Shown: positions 1-12,300 of the stretch, piece by piece
How the letters are laid out: the number at the start of each line of letters is the position of its first letter
How positions within the stretch are numbered: position 1 is the stretch's first letter
Source of the DNA: Garcia nutans
Lineage: Eukaryota > Streptophyta > Magnoliopsida > Malpighiales > Euphorbiaceae
Reading direction: 5' to 3'
NCBI GenBank assembly: GCA_947685225.1
Contig: CANTUV010000032.1
Location: forward strand, 26,171,501-26,235,500
Length of the DNA: 64,000 nucleotides
Program-made: the position numbers and the translations under genes
The notes under the pieces: generated by a model
Told to the model about the DNA's origin: nothing
Databases searched by the model: none
The model's input: only the letters and a program-made list of their open reading frames with translations

Positions 1-1661
1 AAAATTGGAAGAGAAGGATTAGAGGGTGTTTGAGCTTGCTTTTGGTTGTCATTTAAGGTAAGTACCAACTTTGGATGAATTGGTTATATTTGCAATACAT
101 TGGGCTTAACACAGTTTGAATTGAAAAATATGTTAAGCTACTTAATACATGAGACATATATGAATAATGTGCTATGACATGTGTAATATCATATTTGTAT
201 TAAATGTATTGTGAAAATCCATTGTTAATGACTAAATTGTATAAAATATGAAATACGTGTATTATGTGAAAATGAACCAAAGTGTTTGGGTAATGCTATT
301 TGTTGTGTATGCATTAAGGGTATTGTTAAAAAGCCATTGGTAATGGCTAAAGTGCATAAAATGTGAATCATATGTGAATTATGTGAAATCACACAAAATA
401 TTTGGGTGATAGTTTTAAGGCAAAATGTAATGTGATGTGATGAATTGATATTGCTATAAATGAAAAAAATATGAAAAGTGAGAAAAAGAAGAGAAAATGA
501 TATGAAATGAGAAAAGTGAGAAAAAGATGAGACAATGATATTAAATGAGAAAATAAAAAAATGAGGCAATATGTCTAGCCTGTTTATGAGAAAATGCGAA
601 AGAGATTGATAATGAGAAATGTGAATTAATTGCGTGCTTAGTATGTTATTCAATTTTCAGAGTTCTGTATTTAGCGGCATGCCTATGAGGTTATCCTCAT
701 TATTTGCCTTCAGGCTAGATGCTGGGCATCACAATACTTTACCTTTGGGCTAGACGTTAGACGTCACTTGCCTTCGGACTAGACAATGGGTGTCAATATG
801 GACAAAAACAGTAACTTTGGAATTTGAATAGCATATTAGATTATTTGGGCTCATGCTTCTGCTTGCTTTTATATGAATTGTGAATTGTGAAGCAATTGAG
901 AAATATGTTAAAATGAAATGATATGAGATATGATATCCATATGCATTTTGCATTGGCATTGCATTTGAGTTTTATTGTTATCAAAGTTTGTACCGCTAGG
1001 CTTTTGACTTAGTGCAATTGAAATTCATCGCGCATGTGACAGGGTATATCTGGCTGAGCCAGAGAGTTCTGCTAAATCAGATTGGGTCTAGACTTGTGGT
1101 TTTGCTTATAGAGTTGATATCAAGATCAGAAATACTACCATCAACATGTATATATTTTTATATTATCGTATATTTTAGAGATTATGTATATTATATTATA
1201 TTTTTAGTGTATGTATGTTATAAATTAAAAAGAATATTTTGGATAAAAATTTATGATGTGGGTTTTGTATATGTTTTGATATGTAGATATATGGAAGTGT
1301 ATAAATGTTTTAAGAAAATATGGAGATGTTGAGGGGAATGAATGAAATGTATTTTTGGGTTATTTGGGAGTGTTTTTATGCTAGTTGTGTTGTTTGTTGA
1401 ATTTGGAAATGTCCAAATTGCAGATAAAATTTTGGTGAATTATTTTCAAAGATTTTTATGAAAAATACTTATTTTAGCACTTATGATTTATAATAATATT
1501 TTATTTTTTATTAAATATACATTTTAAAATATTTAAGATTTTAAATTTGAAAAGTGAAATTTTTTTATTAAACTGGTCTGTGATATTTATGTACTGTATA
1601 TGCATATTTTACATATTCTGAGTATATGTATTATATGTATATTAAGTATAAGGGTGTGACA
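1..1661 (+). mobile_element. 3' part of a Ty3/gypsy LTR
   Basis: Sequence closely related to the solo LTR at 13751-15689 and more distantly to the LTRs of the element at 5343-13750. Shared landmarks in the same order are the GAAGGATT..GAGGGTGTTTGAGCTTG block, the runs ending GCCTTCGGGCTAGA, the GCATTGGCATTGCATTTGAG block, and the terminal GGTATAAGGGTGT. The copy ends TGTGACA at 1661. No primer-binding site follows, so it is a 3' LTR or a solo LTR whose left end lies outside the window. Short open frames inside it are chance frames. Confidence 0.8.
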
Positions 1662-4366
1662 GTTCGAATACCACTAAATGCCTCTTTGGGAAGGGGCAAA
1701 GAACCTTAACCTGTGACTTACCCCTAACAAGAGTAATCCTACACTTAGACTGTTAAGTGGATAGGGATAGGAATATCTGTAGTTCAACAAAAAAATATAA
1801 ATGTAGTAATAAGTGAAAAATCAATATCAATGCAAAATATAATATAGTAAAATTGCAAATATAAAATCTCCAATTATTGAATTCATTTTAACAAGATGAA
1901 GAGCACACATATTATACTAAATATATCAATTGCAATCATAACAATATTTTTTTAAATCACAAAAAATATAAAACGGCAAGTATAATTAGTTAAATAAAAC
2001 TTATCATATACCATTTGATTTGTGAAAAAAAAAAAAGCAAACATGATATCATATATAAATAGGCTAGTTATTACAGTGGTTAAAGTAATTAAATATATTT
2101 TATTATTTTGTGATATTTAAAACATATTCAGCTTCATTAGCTGTGACTTAATAAGTTTGAATTTATAAGTTAAGAAAATGCAAGTTTAGAGAGCTATATG
2201 GTTAAATTAAAAGTTAAATATGCAAATTGAATAAACGGTAAGGCAATGGCGGACGCAGAAGATTACTAAGAAGAGGGCTCAATTTTCATATAAAAAAATT
2301 GCTTACGAGTTTACTATAAAATTAAATATTTAATATTGCATTATAATAGTTCAACAATTAATTTGTGCTATTAATCTTACTACGTCTAACAGATAATAAT
2401 TTTATCCTATAGCTTTTCATATTCTGAAAACGTTGCATAATAACATCGTTTTAATTTTTAAAAGAATATTTTTTTTACATAACATACCAAGCAGTCAATT
2501 ATTTATATATATATGAATTTTAGTAAAATTTTTTAAAAAAATAAAATTCATTTAAATTCACATATATATATATTTTACATATATAAAAATTTCAAATATA
2601 TAAAATTAATTTAAAATATATATACATATAATTAATTTAAATTTAAATATATAAATTCATATATATATATATTTTTATAAATGAATGTGTGTGTATATAT
2701 TTACATACATACATATATATATTTAAATTTATTTAAATTTTAATATATAAATAAATATATATAAATTCACGTATAAATATAAAATTTATATATAAAAATG
2801 AATTTATATATATATACACACACATATACATACATATATATATATATGTATATACATGGACCATGGCTAAAGTGGTCCAGAGCCCTCCCTGGATTCACCA
2901 CAGGTAAAATTCAGGGAGAATGAAGGGGATGAGCCTACATATGTATTTGTCATATTATTTATAAAGTATCTAGTATTAGCTTCAAGATAGATAAAAATAA
3001 TTATAGCTACATACTTTATATCTTATAACAAACTAATTATTAGAAATTTTAACTTTTCAAACTAATTATTAAAAAATTTTACTTGTCAAATATCAATTAT
3101 TTGTATAACAATAAATTTTTATTAGTTAGTAATTCATTTATGTGACTATAATTGAAATTTTTAATTAATTTTGCCATAAATTTTAAATTTTTATAACTAA
3201 TTGGATTCATTAGCCCCATTATTTCAATGTTGCTAAAACATTATGGTCAATTTAAATTCATAGTTACAATTTTAAGATACGTAACAATAACAATGTATTT
3301 GCTATGGACGATTAATTGTTATAATCACCTAACTTAATCTAATCATATATAGCTATGAAGAATTGATTTTTGTAGCTATTACAAATGTGCAAATATAATA
3401 TTATTTATTATGACTAAGAATTCGTGGTTGTATATCAAAATTTGTTGTAGTGGGTGTTTTACTTTCCTAGCATTGGGTTTTAATCCTTCACATATTTTTC
3501 TTTGTTATTAATGAGAATTCTATCATTTTTGACCTAAAAATTTGATATTATCAGTTATTGTTAAATAAACATAAAATATTTAGAAAATAAAAAGAAATAG
3601 TTTTATTATTTACATATGCAACGTCAAATGTGGAATAATTATCGCTTAAAAATTCAATTCAATCCTAGTGATAGAATTGAATTGAATTTTTCCAAGTAAA
3701 TATTTCCAAATGGAAGCTATATGCTTATTCATTATAACTTGACGTTAATAAAGTAAAGAAGAGCAATATTAACAGTACATCCTGATGCAGAATTCCATCA
3801 CTAAGATAATTTCAACTTCCTTTTTATAACTTGAAGTTATAATATTTGTCAACCATCAAAACCAATCTGTATTTATTTATTTATTTTCACCAAATGTTAT
3901 AGAAGGATTTGGTTTCTTTCTATGACTGAAGTAACAATAGTCACTTCTCTGTTTTTATTTCAGCACTAACCCAGATAATTGCTAAGCCTTCACCATATGT
4001 AATTAACACAATTTTAGTTTTAAATTTGGCTGTTGATTTAAAAAAAATACTCTATAGTTACTCTATTAGATTTAGGTGCTTTATGTTCTATGAAGCTCTT
4101 TGAAAGTAACAAAATTATATATGTTTATCAATTTAGGCATACCTTGCGATTAGTCCAAATTTTATATTTATTATAATTATATCATATTTTAAAATTTTGG
4201 ATAATTTTATCTCAATTTAGAATTTTAATTGCAACACTAACCTTAAAACTAAATTGAAGCAAATGAGAAAATATGCATAATTTTCTGTTATTGGCACGTC
4301 ATAAAATAAATAAATATATATATAAATATATTTGTATAAATTATTCTTTCGGAGTCAAACTGAATA
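1662..4366. other. AT-rich spacer with microsatellites, no gene seen
   Basis: No convincing coding sequence on either strand. It begins GTTCGAATACC directly after the LTR end, which resembles a pol III B box and could be the remnant of a SINE into which the LTR inserted; I could not find a matching A box. Positions about 2500-2860 are TA, TATATACA and CACATA microsatellite-like runs. 2244-2903 may be a MITE (listed separately). 2930-4366 is featureless AT-rich DNA, plausibly host intergenic sequence. Confidence 0.5.
2244..2903. mobile_element. possible MITE with imperfect inverted ends
   Basis: The left end reads CAATGGCGGACGCAG, then GAGGGCTC after a short gap. The right end, reverse complemented, reads CTGTGGTGAATCCAGG, then GAGGGCTC. 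The two ends are imperfect inverted copies in the style of plant GGCGGA(T/G)CCAG-type MITEs. The interior is AT-rich and includes the microsatellite runs. A target duplication is not clear (GGTAAGG against GGTAAAA), so the exact limits are uncertain. Confidence 0.35.
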
Positions 4367-5342
4367 AGACCTGTAATAGCTCTAATTTTTAAAAATTTCT
4401 AATGTTTGAAAATTTAATAAAATAAATAAATAATTTTAAATGAAAAATGAAGGGATTTTAAGTGAAAAAGTAAAATGTACATGTGATATATATGCAAAAT
4501 ATATATTGTATATAAAAGTTGACAAAAAAGTCAACACTTTTAAAAAGAAAAGTCAAAGTCCAATAATATTTTTGTAAATAAACTTTAAAAATTTAAATTT
4601 TAAAAATAATTCAAAAATATTTTATTTTTGAATGGAAGATTGATTTTTGGATTTTTAAATAATTAATTAAATAAATAATAATATATATGTGGATATAAAA
4701 GTGAGTGGAAGGAAAGAGAAAGTATCATCATCTTCTTCATCTTCTTCTTCTTTCCCTTTGAAGGCCGAATTTCTCCATTGAAGGAATGCAAGGATTTTCT
4801 TCTTCCAAGCTCAAATAATTGAAGAATTTCAAGTATTCAAGTTAATTTTTTGGGATTTTTTCCATATTTGGTAAGTTTCCAACTTCTTTCCTTGAATTTC
4901 TACGAAAGTTTGAATATGTGTATTTTAGGTATGTGAAGTAGTATGATTTAATTACCTATTTTGGATTGAATGGAGTAATTTTAAGTGATTAACAATTATT
5001 TTAAGGTTGGATTGAAGAAATGGTTGAGTTTGGGTAAGGATCGGTAAAGAGAGAAAATTTAGGGTTTATGAAATCTAGTGATTTAATTATGCAAATTAAT
5101 TCTAAATGAGTTGTTTTGATGCATAAATAAGTATTTTAAAGTCAAATATTGGATTTGATTAAGTTTGATTGGAGTTTGAAAATGGAAGTGTTGATTTAGA
5201 GTTTTGAAAAAGTGATTTTCCAAAGTTGTTGAATTGTTTGATTTTATTGGTTAAATCATATTCTATAACAATAAAAGTGATGAATATAAGCTTGAAATGA
5301 TAAATGGATTGAGTTAGAATGAAAAACCTTCAATGGGGAAAG

Positions 5343-7991
5343 TGTAATGTTCCAAAATTTTGAAAATTTTAAAATTTTTAATTTTTAAAAATTAAATAAA
5401 TGATTTAAAAATATATGTATATATATATTTGAGTGAAAAAGTAAAATGTGTATATGATATATATATATGTAAATATACATAATATATATAAGTTAATATT
5501 TTAAATTGGTCAAAAGTTATTTTAAATTATTAAAAATTAATTGTGTAGTTAGTGGAAGATAATCTTTTATTTATATTAATTAAATAATATATATATTTAT
5601 ATATTTTACTTAGTGGAGATTTAAAGTGAAAAATTTGTGTGGTTAAAGGGTATTAGTTGGATAAAGATGAGTTTGGGGATCATCTTCTTATTCTTCTTTC
5701 TCCATTGAAGGCCGGCTATCTCCATTAAAGGAAACGAGAAATTTGCTTCTTGCAAGCTCATGTAATTGAAGAGTTTCAAGTGTTCAAGTTGGAGTTTTGG
5801 GGATTTTCTCTAAATTTGGTAAGTTTCCAACTTGTTTCCTTGATTTTCTATGGAAGTTTGTATATGTGTGAATTGGATGTTTGGTGTAGTATGTGTTAAT
5901 GGTTGGTATTGGTATGTATGAAGTTCTTTTGAGGAGTTAACTATGAATTTAGAGTTGGATTGAAGAAATGGTTAAGTTTGGTGAAGATAATAAGAGTTTT
6001 GGGTTGTGTAACTTTTGTGTTGTGAAGAAATGGTTTTAAATTGTATATTTTTGCTTCTAATTGAGTTGTTTTGATGTATATACAAGTATTTTATGGTAAA
6101 ATGATGGATTTGGGTGAATTTGAATTGAGTTGGAAAGGGTAAAGAAAGATAATTTTGGATGTGACAATTATGTATTGATATCATATTTTGGCCTGACACG
6201 CCCGGTGACACGGCTATGTCTTTGAGCGCGTCAATGGTTCCATTTTCAGTGTTGGTAATATGTGAAGTGACACACCTATGTCATTGAGCATGTCACAGCT
6301 TTTGTAATGTTATAGTATTGACACGTGCAGTGACACGCCCATGTCACTGAGCGTGTCACAGCTACTATGTTGTAGGAGTTTTGGCATAGGCAGGGGCACG
6401 CCAATATCTCTGGATGTGTATTATATGCTACAATGCAAAGTTTAGGACACTGTCATTGACACACCTATGTCACTAAGCATGTCAAAGCTTCTGTGTTGTG
6501 GGTTTAGGGCACGGTCATTGACACGCCCATATTATTGAGCGTGTCATGTGTAGACTTTACCCTAGATAGTTCTTTTCTTTATTTTTTCTTTGTGTTTCTT
6601 ATCCTTGTGTTGAGAGGTTTTATATATGCCTATAAGTGTGTTACTAAGTGATTATTTATAATCATATTTGGTTTAGGCTTTGAGGAGACTTGAGTTACCC
6701 AGTCCAAGTGTTGAGGGATGTCTTGGAAGAGGAGGTTGAAAGTGGTGTTTGAGCTTCTTTTGTTGCTTTTAGAGATAAGCACAAACTTTGAATAATTGAT
6801 TATATTTGCATGGCATTTGGACTTAATATATTTTGGTTGAAAAATGTGTTAAGTTACTTACTACATTGTTTGTGCATGAGTAATATGCTATGATTTGTAT
6901 AATGTCATAAATGCATTATATGTAATGTGAACTATGTGCAAGATATGATAATGACCCAAAATGTTCGAGTAATGCAGTTTATTATGTATAGCCATTGGTG
7001 ATGGCTATATTGATATACATGAGATAATTGAGGCATTGTGCCTAGCTTGATCTTGATAAAATGAGAAAGATATTGATAATGGGATTATGAAAGAATTGTG
7101 TGCCTGGTATGTTATTCAATTTTCAGAGTTTTGTGCTTGGCGGCATGCTTAAGACGTAGCAGTCCCTTGAAGTTGGATTGGGCTTAGCCCTTGAAGCCTA
7201 GTTGGGATGTTACATGATATAGTAGTCCCTTGAAGCTGGGTTGGGCCTAGTTGGGATGTTACATACAAGGTTATCATTATTGTGATATGATTTGCCTTCG
7301 GGGCTAGACACATGGTGTCAATTTGGACCAAAATAGTAACTCTGGGATTTGAATAGCATATTAGATCGGTTGGGCCCATGCTTGTTTTTATTTTTATGTG
7401 AGTTATGAATTGTGGAATAATTGAGAAATATATTAAGATATAGTGTCATGAGATATAATATCCTTATGCATTGTGTATTGGCATTGCATTTGAACTTTAT
7501 TGTTTTTAAAGTTTGTATTACTAGCCTTTTGGCTTAGCGCGATTGTAATTCATTGCGCAGGTAACAGGGTAGATCCGGTTGAGCTGAAGAGTTTGTCTAG
7601 ACCAAGTCAGGTCTAGGCTTAAGATCTTGAGTGCAGAGTTGATTGTTGGACATCAAAATCAGAGACAAACTGCCAGTATGTATATATTTATATTTTTGTA
7701 CATTTTGACTTCATGTATATTATGTTATATTTTGATGTATACATATATATATCGCAAAATATCAAAAATATTTTGGATAAACATTTGGTAATGAAGTTAT
7801 GTATGTGTTTTAACAAGTAATATTTTATCTATTATTTACATTATATCAGTTAAATGATTTAAGTTTATACATATTCAAAAAGTAAGGACCCATTTTATTA
7901 AAATGGGTTGTCGTATTCTTGTATCGTATATTCATATATTGCATATGTTGGATGTATGTATTATACATATCTAGGGTATAAGGGTGTTATA
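5343..7991 (+). repeat. 5' LTR of the nested Ty3/gypsy element
   Basis: It is 2649 bp, TGTAATGTTCC...GGGTGTTATA. From about 6560 onward it aligns collinearly with 12305-13750: AGTTCTTTTCTTTATT, TATGCCTATAAGT, GAGACTTGAGTTACCCA, AGTCCCTTGAAG, GCATTGGCATTGC and the terminal GGTATAAGGGTGTTATA. A CT-rich stretch and a GAAGGCCGGC motif near 5690-5720, then a run of dyad-symmetric modules (6185-6555), separate U3-like from U5-like sequence. Confidence 0.92.
6185..6555 (+). repeat. repeated dyad-symmetric module in the LTR
   Basis: About six copies of a 30-40-bp GC-rich module in an otherwise AT-rich LTR. The best copy, near 6329-6360, has arms TGACACGC and GCGTGTCA around CCATGTCACTGA, which would fold as a hairpin. 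Other copies are diverged (GACACACCTATGTCATTGAGCA and similar), mostly by C-to-T change. It lies in the part of the LTR lost from the 3' LTR. Confidence 0.75.
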
Positions 7992-7998
7992 TTTATTT

Positions 7999-8012
7999 TA
8001 GTATCAGAGCCT
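7999..8012 (+). promoter_or_regulatory. primer-binding site, initiator-tRNA-Met type
   Basis: TAGTATCAGAGCCT starts eight bases after the 5' LTR end. It differs from the complement of the initiator tRNA-Met 3' end (TGGTATCAGAGCCA) at two of 14 positions. This is the standard PBS of chromoviruses and many copia elements and fixes the orientation of the element. Confidence 0.88.
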
Positions 8013-8161
8013 AGGTTTAAGGTTTTCGACCTAGGTGGGTTGTAAGAGAAAGAAAATTGAGATTTTTAAATATGATTTTTAAATATGATACATGCATTGA
8101 CACTGATAGTTTCTGATCTCTGATGTAGCAGTTTCTACTATGTTTGCAGATATAAGTAGTT

Positions 8162-9360
8162 ATGGCATCTCAGACGCATCAATCTGCAGAGGGTAGTGCA
8201 GAGAGTGTGGCTCCTGGTGAGGGTAGAGATGGAGTTAGAGCTAAGATTGGTGGAGGGACACCTGCTCCTGTGCCAGTGAGACCAGCAGTTGATGAGATTC
8301 CGCCGAGCTGGGTACGACATATGATGGAGCTGTTGAGGTAGGCTCCAGTTCAGCAGTCGGTGCCACCACAGCTACAGCCATAGTTGCTGATGAGGAAATA
8401 TGATAAGCTGAGGAAGTTTGGAGCTGAGGACTTTATTGATACTATAAACCCTGCTGTAGCAGAGTAGTGGCTAGACAAAGTTCAAAGAGTGTTCATCCAG
8501 CTGCAGATCTCTTTTGCAGAGGGATGCATATGATTGGTGGAAGACGGTTCCACATGCTCTGGATGATCCACCAGTCCTGACCTATGATGATTTCCTGTGG
8601 GAGTTCGAGCAGAAGTATACTCCGAGGGAGTATAAGGATGCAAAAAAGATAGAGTTCTTGAGTTAAAGGCAGGATACCAAGACAGTGTCAGCATATGAGA
8701 TAGAGTTTATCCGGCTGAGTCAGTATGCTGGTGGGATCATTTCTGATGAGATTGACTGGTGTTAGAGGTTTGAGGACTATCATACGCATTACCGTAGGCT
8801 CCCGGTATCAAGATTTTTTCCAGTTGGTTGTAGCTGCCAAGAGTGTTGAGAGAGCACAGGGTCTTGCAGCAGCTGCTAGGGATGAGGAGACAAGAGATAA
8901 GAGACCCCAGAATGAGGTAGGGCCTTCATTAGTGAAGAGAGGCCGAGGAGGATATTTTTAGAGATTCAGTAGGAGCTAGAAGAAGTTTGGAAGGTTAGTA
9001 TAGCAGCAGAGACAGAGATCTAAACCTACAGTTTTAGTGGCTAGTGCTCCAACCCCAATAGTTCAAATACCAGTTCCATATATCTATGTCCATTATGGTA
9101 GGGCACACGGGGGTGTCTGCTGGAAAACAGGTGCACTAGTAGTGTAATATAGATGTGTGTCACCAGATCACTTCTTCAGAGATTGTCTAGAGCCACCAGA
9201 GGATAGACAGACAGATACTGCAGCTTCTCGACCCAGTGTTAGAGGAGGTCATAGTAGCAGAGTTTTTATAGGGGTGGTAGATCTGGGTTTAGTCAGAGAG
9301 GAGGTTCTACAGTTGGAGGTAGACCAGATGAGGCAGGGCCATCATAGTGGGTATATGTGA
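8162..9360 (+). pseudogene. gag: gag pseudogene of the nested Ty3/gypsy element
   Basis: ATG at 8162 (MASQTHQSAEG) opens a frame that reads as a retrotransposon capsid protein: KLRKFGAEDF, LDKVQRVF, then after a frameshift near 8505 YDWWKTVPHAL, YDDFLWEFEQKY and YEIEFIRLSQYA. A degenerate CCHC zinc knuckle (C-x4-H-x4-C ending HFFRDC) lies at about 9143-9189, with its first spacing broken by an indel. In-frame stops at 8339, 8381 and 8465 are all TAG. Gag would form the cytoplasmic particle that packages element RNA; this copy cannot make it. Start chosen as the first ATG after the PBS in the gag frame. Confidence 0.85.
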
Positions 9361-9409
9361 TGCAGAGGCAACTTGATGCTTCGGCCGTTATTAATGGTTT
9401 TTTTCTTTA

Positions 9410-12300
9410 TTTGATACTTCAGTTCTTGCTTTGATAGACCCTGGATCGGCTCATTCATAAATTAGTGCATCCATCTTGCCTGTGAGTGATTTGCATTCAG
9501 AGTCCCTAGGTTTTGATATTTTGGTGACAAATCCTTTAGGGCATAGTATTATGGTTAGCAGGGTGCACCGAGATAGTTCGGTTGTGGTTCAGGATGAGAA
9601 ATTTCTCGATGACCTGATTGAGATGTCTTTCAGGGAGTATGATTTAATTTTAGACATGGATTGGTTATCCAGGCATGGGGCTGTGGTAGATTGTCAGCAA
9701 AAGTGTATTACCCTGAGAACCTGTGATGGTAGAAATGTGATGGTATATAGTAAGCAGAGACATCTTCCATCCATCTTTGTTTCAGCTGTTTTAACGAGAA
9801 GAATGATTCGGAAGGGATGTGAGGCTTATCTTGCTCATGTTGTAGATACCAGAGTAGTGGGTTCCCAGCTTGATAGTATATCCACAGTTGCCGAGTTTCC
9901 AGATATTTTTCCTAAGGAGTTGCCAGGGATACCCCCTGAGAGAGAGGTTGAGTTTGGTATCGATTTGTTGCCTAGTACCACTCACATCTCTATTACTCCT
10001 TATCATATGGCACATGTTGAGTTGAGAGAGTTGAAGGTGCAGTTGCAAGAGTTGTTGGATAAAGGGTTTGTTCACCCTAGTGTGTCCCCTTGGGGAGGAT
10101 CCATTTTATTTGTAAAGAGGAAGGATGGTACCTTAAGATTGTGTATTGATTATCTGCAGTTGAATAAGGTGACAATCAAGAACAAGTATCCATCACCTCG
10201 GATAGATGATCTCTTTGATTAGTTGAAAGGAGCAGCAGTATTCTCTAAGATTGACTTGAGATTAGGGTACCATCAATTAAGAGTCAGAGGTGAAGATATA
10301 CCTAAGATAGCTTTCTGCACGAGTTATGGGCATTATGAGTTCTTGGTGATGCCTTTTGGATTGACGAATGCACCAGCAACATTTATGAATGTAATGAACA
10401 GGGTATTCAAACCCTATCTAGATTAGTTTGTGGTGGTTTTTATTGATGATATTTTGGTGCATTCACGTAATGAAGAGGATCATGACAAGCATTTGTGGAT
10501 TGTATTACAGACTCTGAGAGAGAAGCAGTTGTATGCTAAGCTATCTAAATGTGAGTTTTGGCTTGATCAAGTCATGTGATTTTAGTAGAGGATATTAGAG
10601 TTGATCCGAGTAAAGTTGAGGCTATTTTGAATTAGAGTCCACCGAAGATTGTGACAGAGGTTAGAATTTTTCTGGGTTTGGTAGGCTATTATCATCGGTT
10701 TATGAAAGATTTTTCTATGATAGCTACTTCACTCATCAGATTACTTTGAAAGGGAGTTAGATTTGTGTAGACAGATCAGTGTCAGGCGAGTTTTGAGCAG
10801 CTGAGGGAGATGTTGACTCAGGATCCTGACCTTACCCTGTCTGTGAAAGGTAAACCTTATGTGATTTACAATGATACTTCACATAGTGGTTTAGGTTGTA
10901 TTCTGATGTAAGAGGGTAGAGTCATTGCTTATGCCTCTCGACAGTTGAAGTCGCATGAGCTGAATTACCCGATGCATGATTTGGAATTAGCAACTATAGT
11001 TTTTGCCTTGAAGATTTGGCGACATTACTTGTATGGGGAGAAGTGTTTCATTTTTACGGATCACAAGAGTTTAAAATATTTGGGCGTTTAGAGAGAATTG
11101 AATCTTAGCCAGAGACAGTAGTTAAAATTGATTAAAGACTATGATTGTTTGACTGATTATCATCCTGGCAAGGCAAATGTTATTGCTGATGCCTTGAATC
11201 GAAAGTCTTTGGCAAGTTTGACTGCTTATTCACTCTTGTTTCTTGTTAAGTTGAGAGTGTTGCGTGCCATATTTGAGTCATGTGATGATGGTGCTTTGAT
11301 GGTTCAGTTGTAGTTGAGGCCAGTGTTATTGGATCAGATTAGGGAGACTCAGTTGGTAGATAAGAAAATCCAGAAGATTGTATTAGATTACTAAAAGGGG
11401 GAGAGTCAAGATTTTCATGTGAGAAGTGATGGCAGTTTGTGGTACAGATATAAGTTGTGTGTTCCTGATGATGTAGGACTAAAAAGGGTAATTTTGGAGG
11501 AAGCACATCAGTCAGCTTATGCTATACACCCTAGGATTACCAGGATGCATTAGAATTTGATGCAGTATTATTAGTGATCATGTATGAAGAGGGACATAGC
11601 AAAGTTTGTATCCAGATGTCTCACTTGTCAGAGAGTGAAGGTTGAGCACCAGGTTCCTTCAGGATTACTTCAGCCATTATCAGTGCTAGAGTGAAAATAG
11701 GAGCGAGTGATGATGGATTTTGTGACTGGATTACCTTTGACTCAGAAGAAGCATGATGTAATTTGGGTAAAAGTTGATTGGATGACGAAGGCAGCTCATT
11801 TTCATCTAGTTCGGATGGATTTTTCACGTGAGAGGTTGGTTGAGCTGTATATCAGTGAGATAGTGAGGTTGCATGGAGTAACAGTTTCTTTGGTGTTGGA
11901 CCGAGATCCCCAGTTTACATCGAGGTTTTGAAGGAGTTTAGAGGATGATTTAGATTCTCAGTTTCATTTTAGCACTGCTTTCCATCGTCAAACAGATGGG
12001 CAGTCGGAGAGAGTGATATAGATTTTAGAGGATATGTTGAGGAGTTGTATCATCGATTTCACTAGAGCTGGGATAGATTCTTACCACTGATTGAGTTTGC
12101 TTATAATAACAGTCATCAGTCCAGTATTGGGATGGCAACTTATGAAACATTATATGGTAGGAGGTGCAGGACACTTCTATGTTGGGATGAGGTTGGAGAA
12201 GGTAAGTTGATTGGTCTCGATTTGATTAAGAAAACAGAAGAGAAAGTAAAGGTGATTAGGAATTATCTGAAAGAAGCTTCAGAGCAATAGAAATCATATT
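9410..12300 (+). pseudogene. pol: pol pseudogene (PR-RT-RNaseH-INT), Ty3/gypsy
   Basis: Domains in order. Aspartic protease near 9433-9700 with active site ALIDPGSAHS and the later ILDMDWLSRHGAVVDC. Reverse transcriptase about 9880-10560, with DLLPSTTHISITPYHMA, KRKDGTLRLCIDY, FSKIDLRLGYHQLRV, MPFGLTNAPATFM and the catalytic FIDDILVHS at about 10438. RNase H 10855-11200 (YASRQLKSHELNYP, FTDHKSLKYL, DYHPGKANVIADALNRK). Integrase 11480-12300 with a decayed HHCC finger (CLTCQRVK), first Asp in MDFVTGLP, second in LDRDPQF and the Glu in TDGQSER. The frame is broken by many TAG/TAA stops (for example near 10219, 10426 and 10907) and frameshifts. It stops at about 12300 where it fuses to LTR sequence. 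Confidence 0.92.

Noticed and set aside
1012..1332. 106-residue open frame
   Set aside because: It lies within LTR sequence; related LTR copies do not keep the frame.
7999..8012. Fragment of a tRNA gene
   Set aside because: Only the 3' end complement is present, next to an LTR; it is a primer-binding site. The same applies to 60466-60479.
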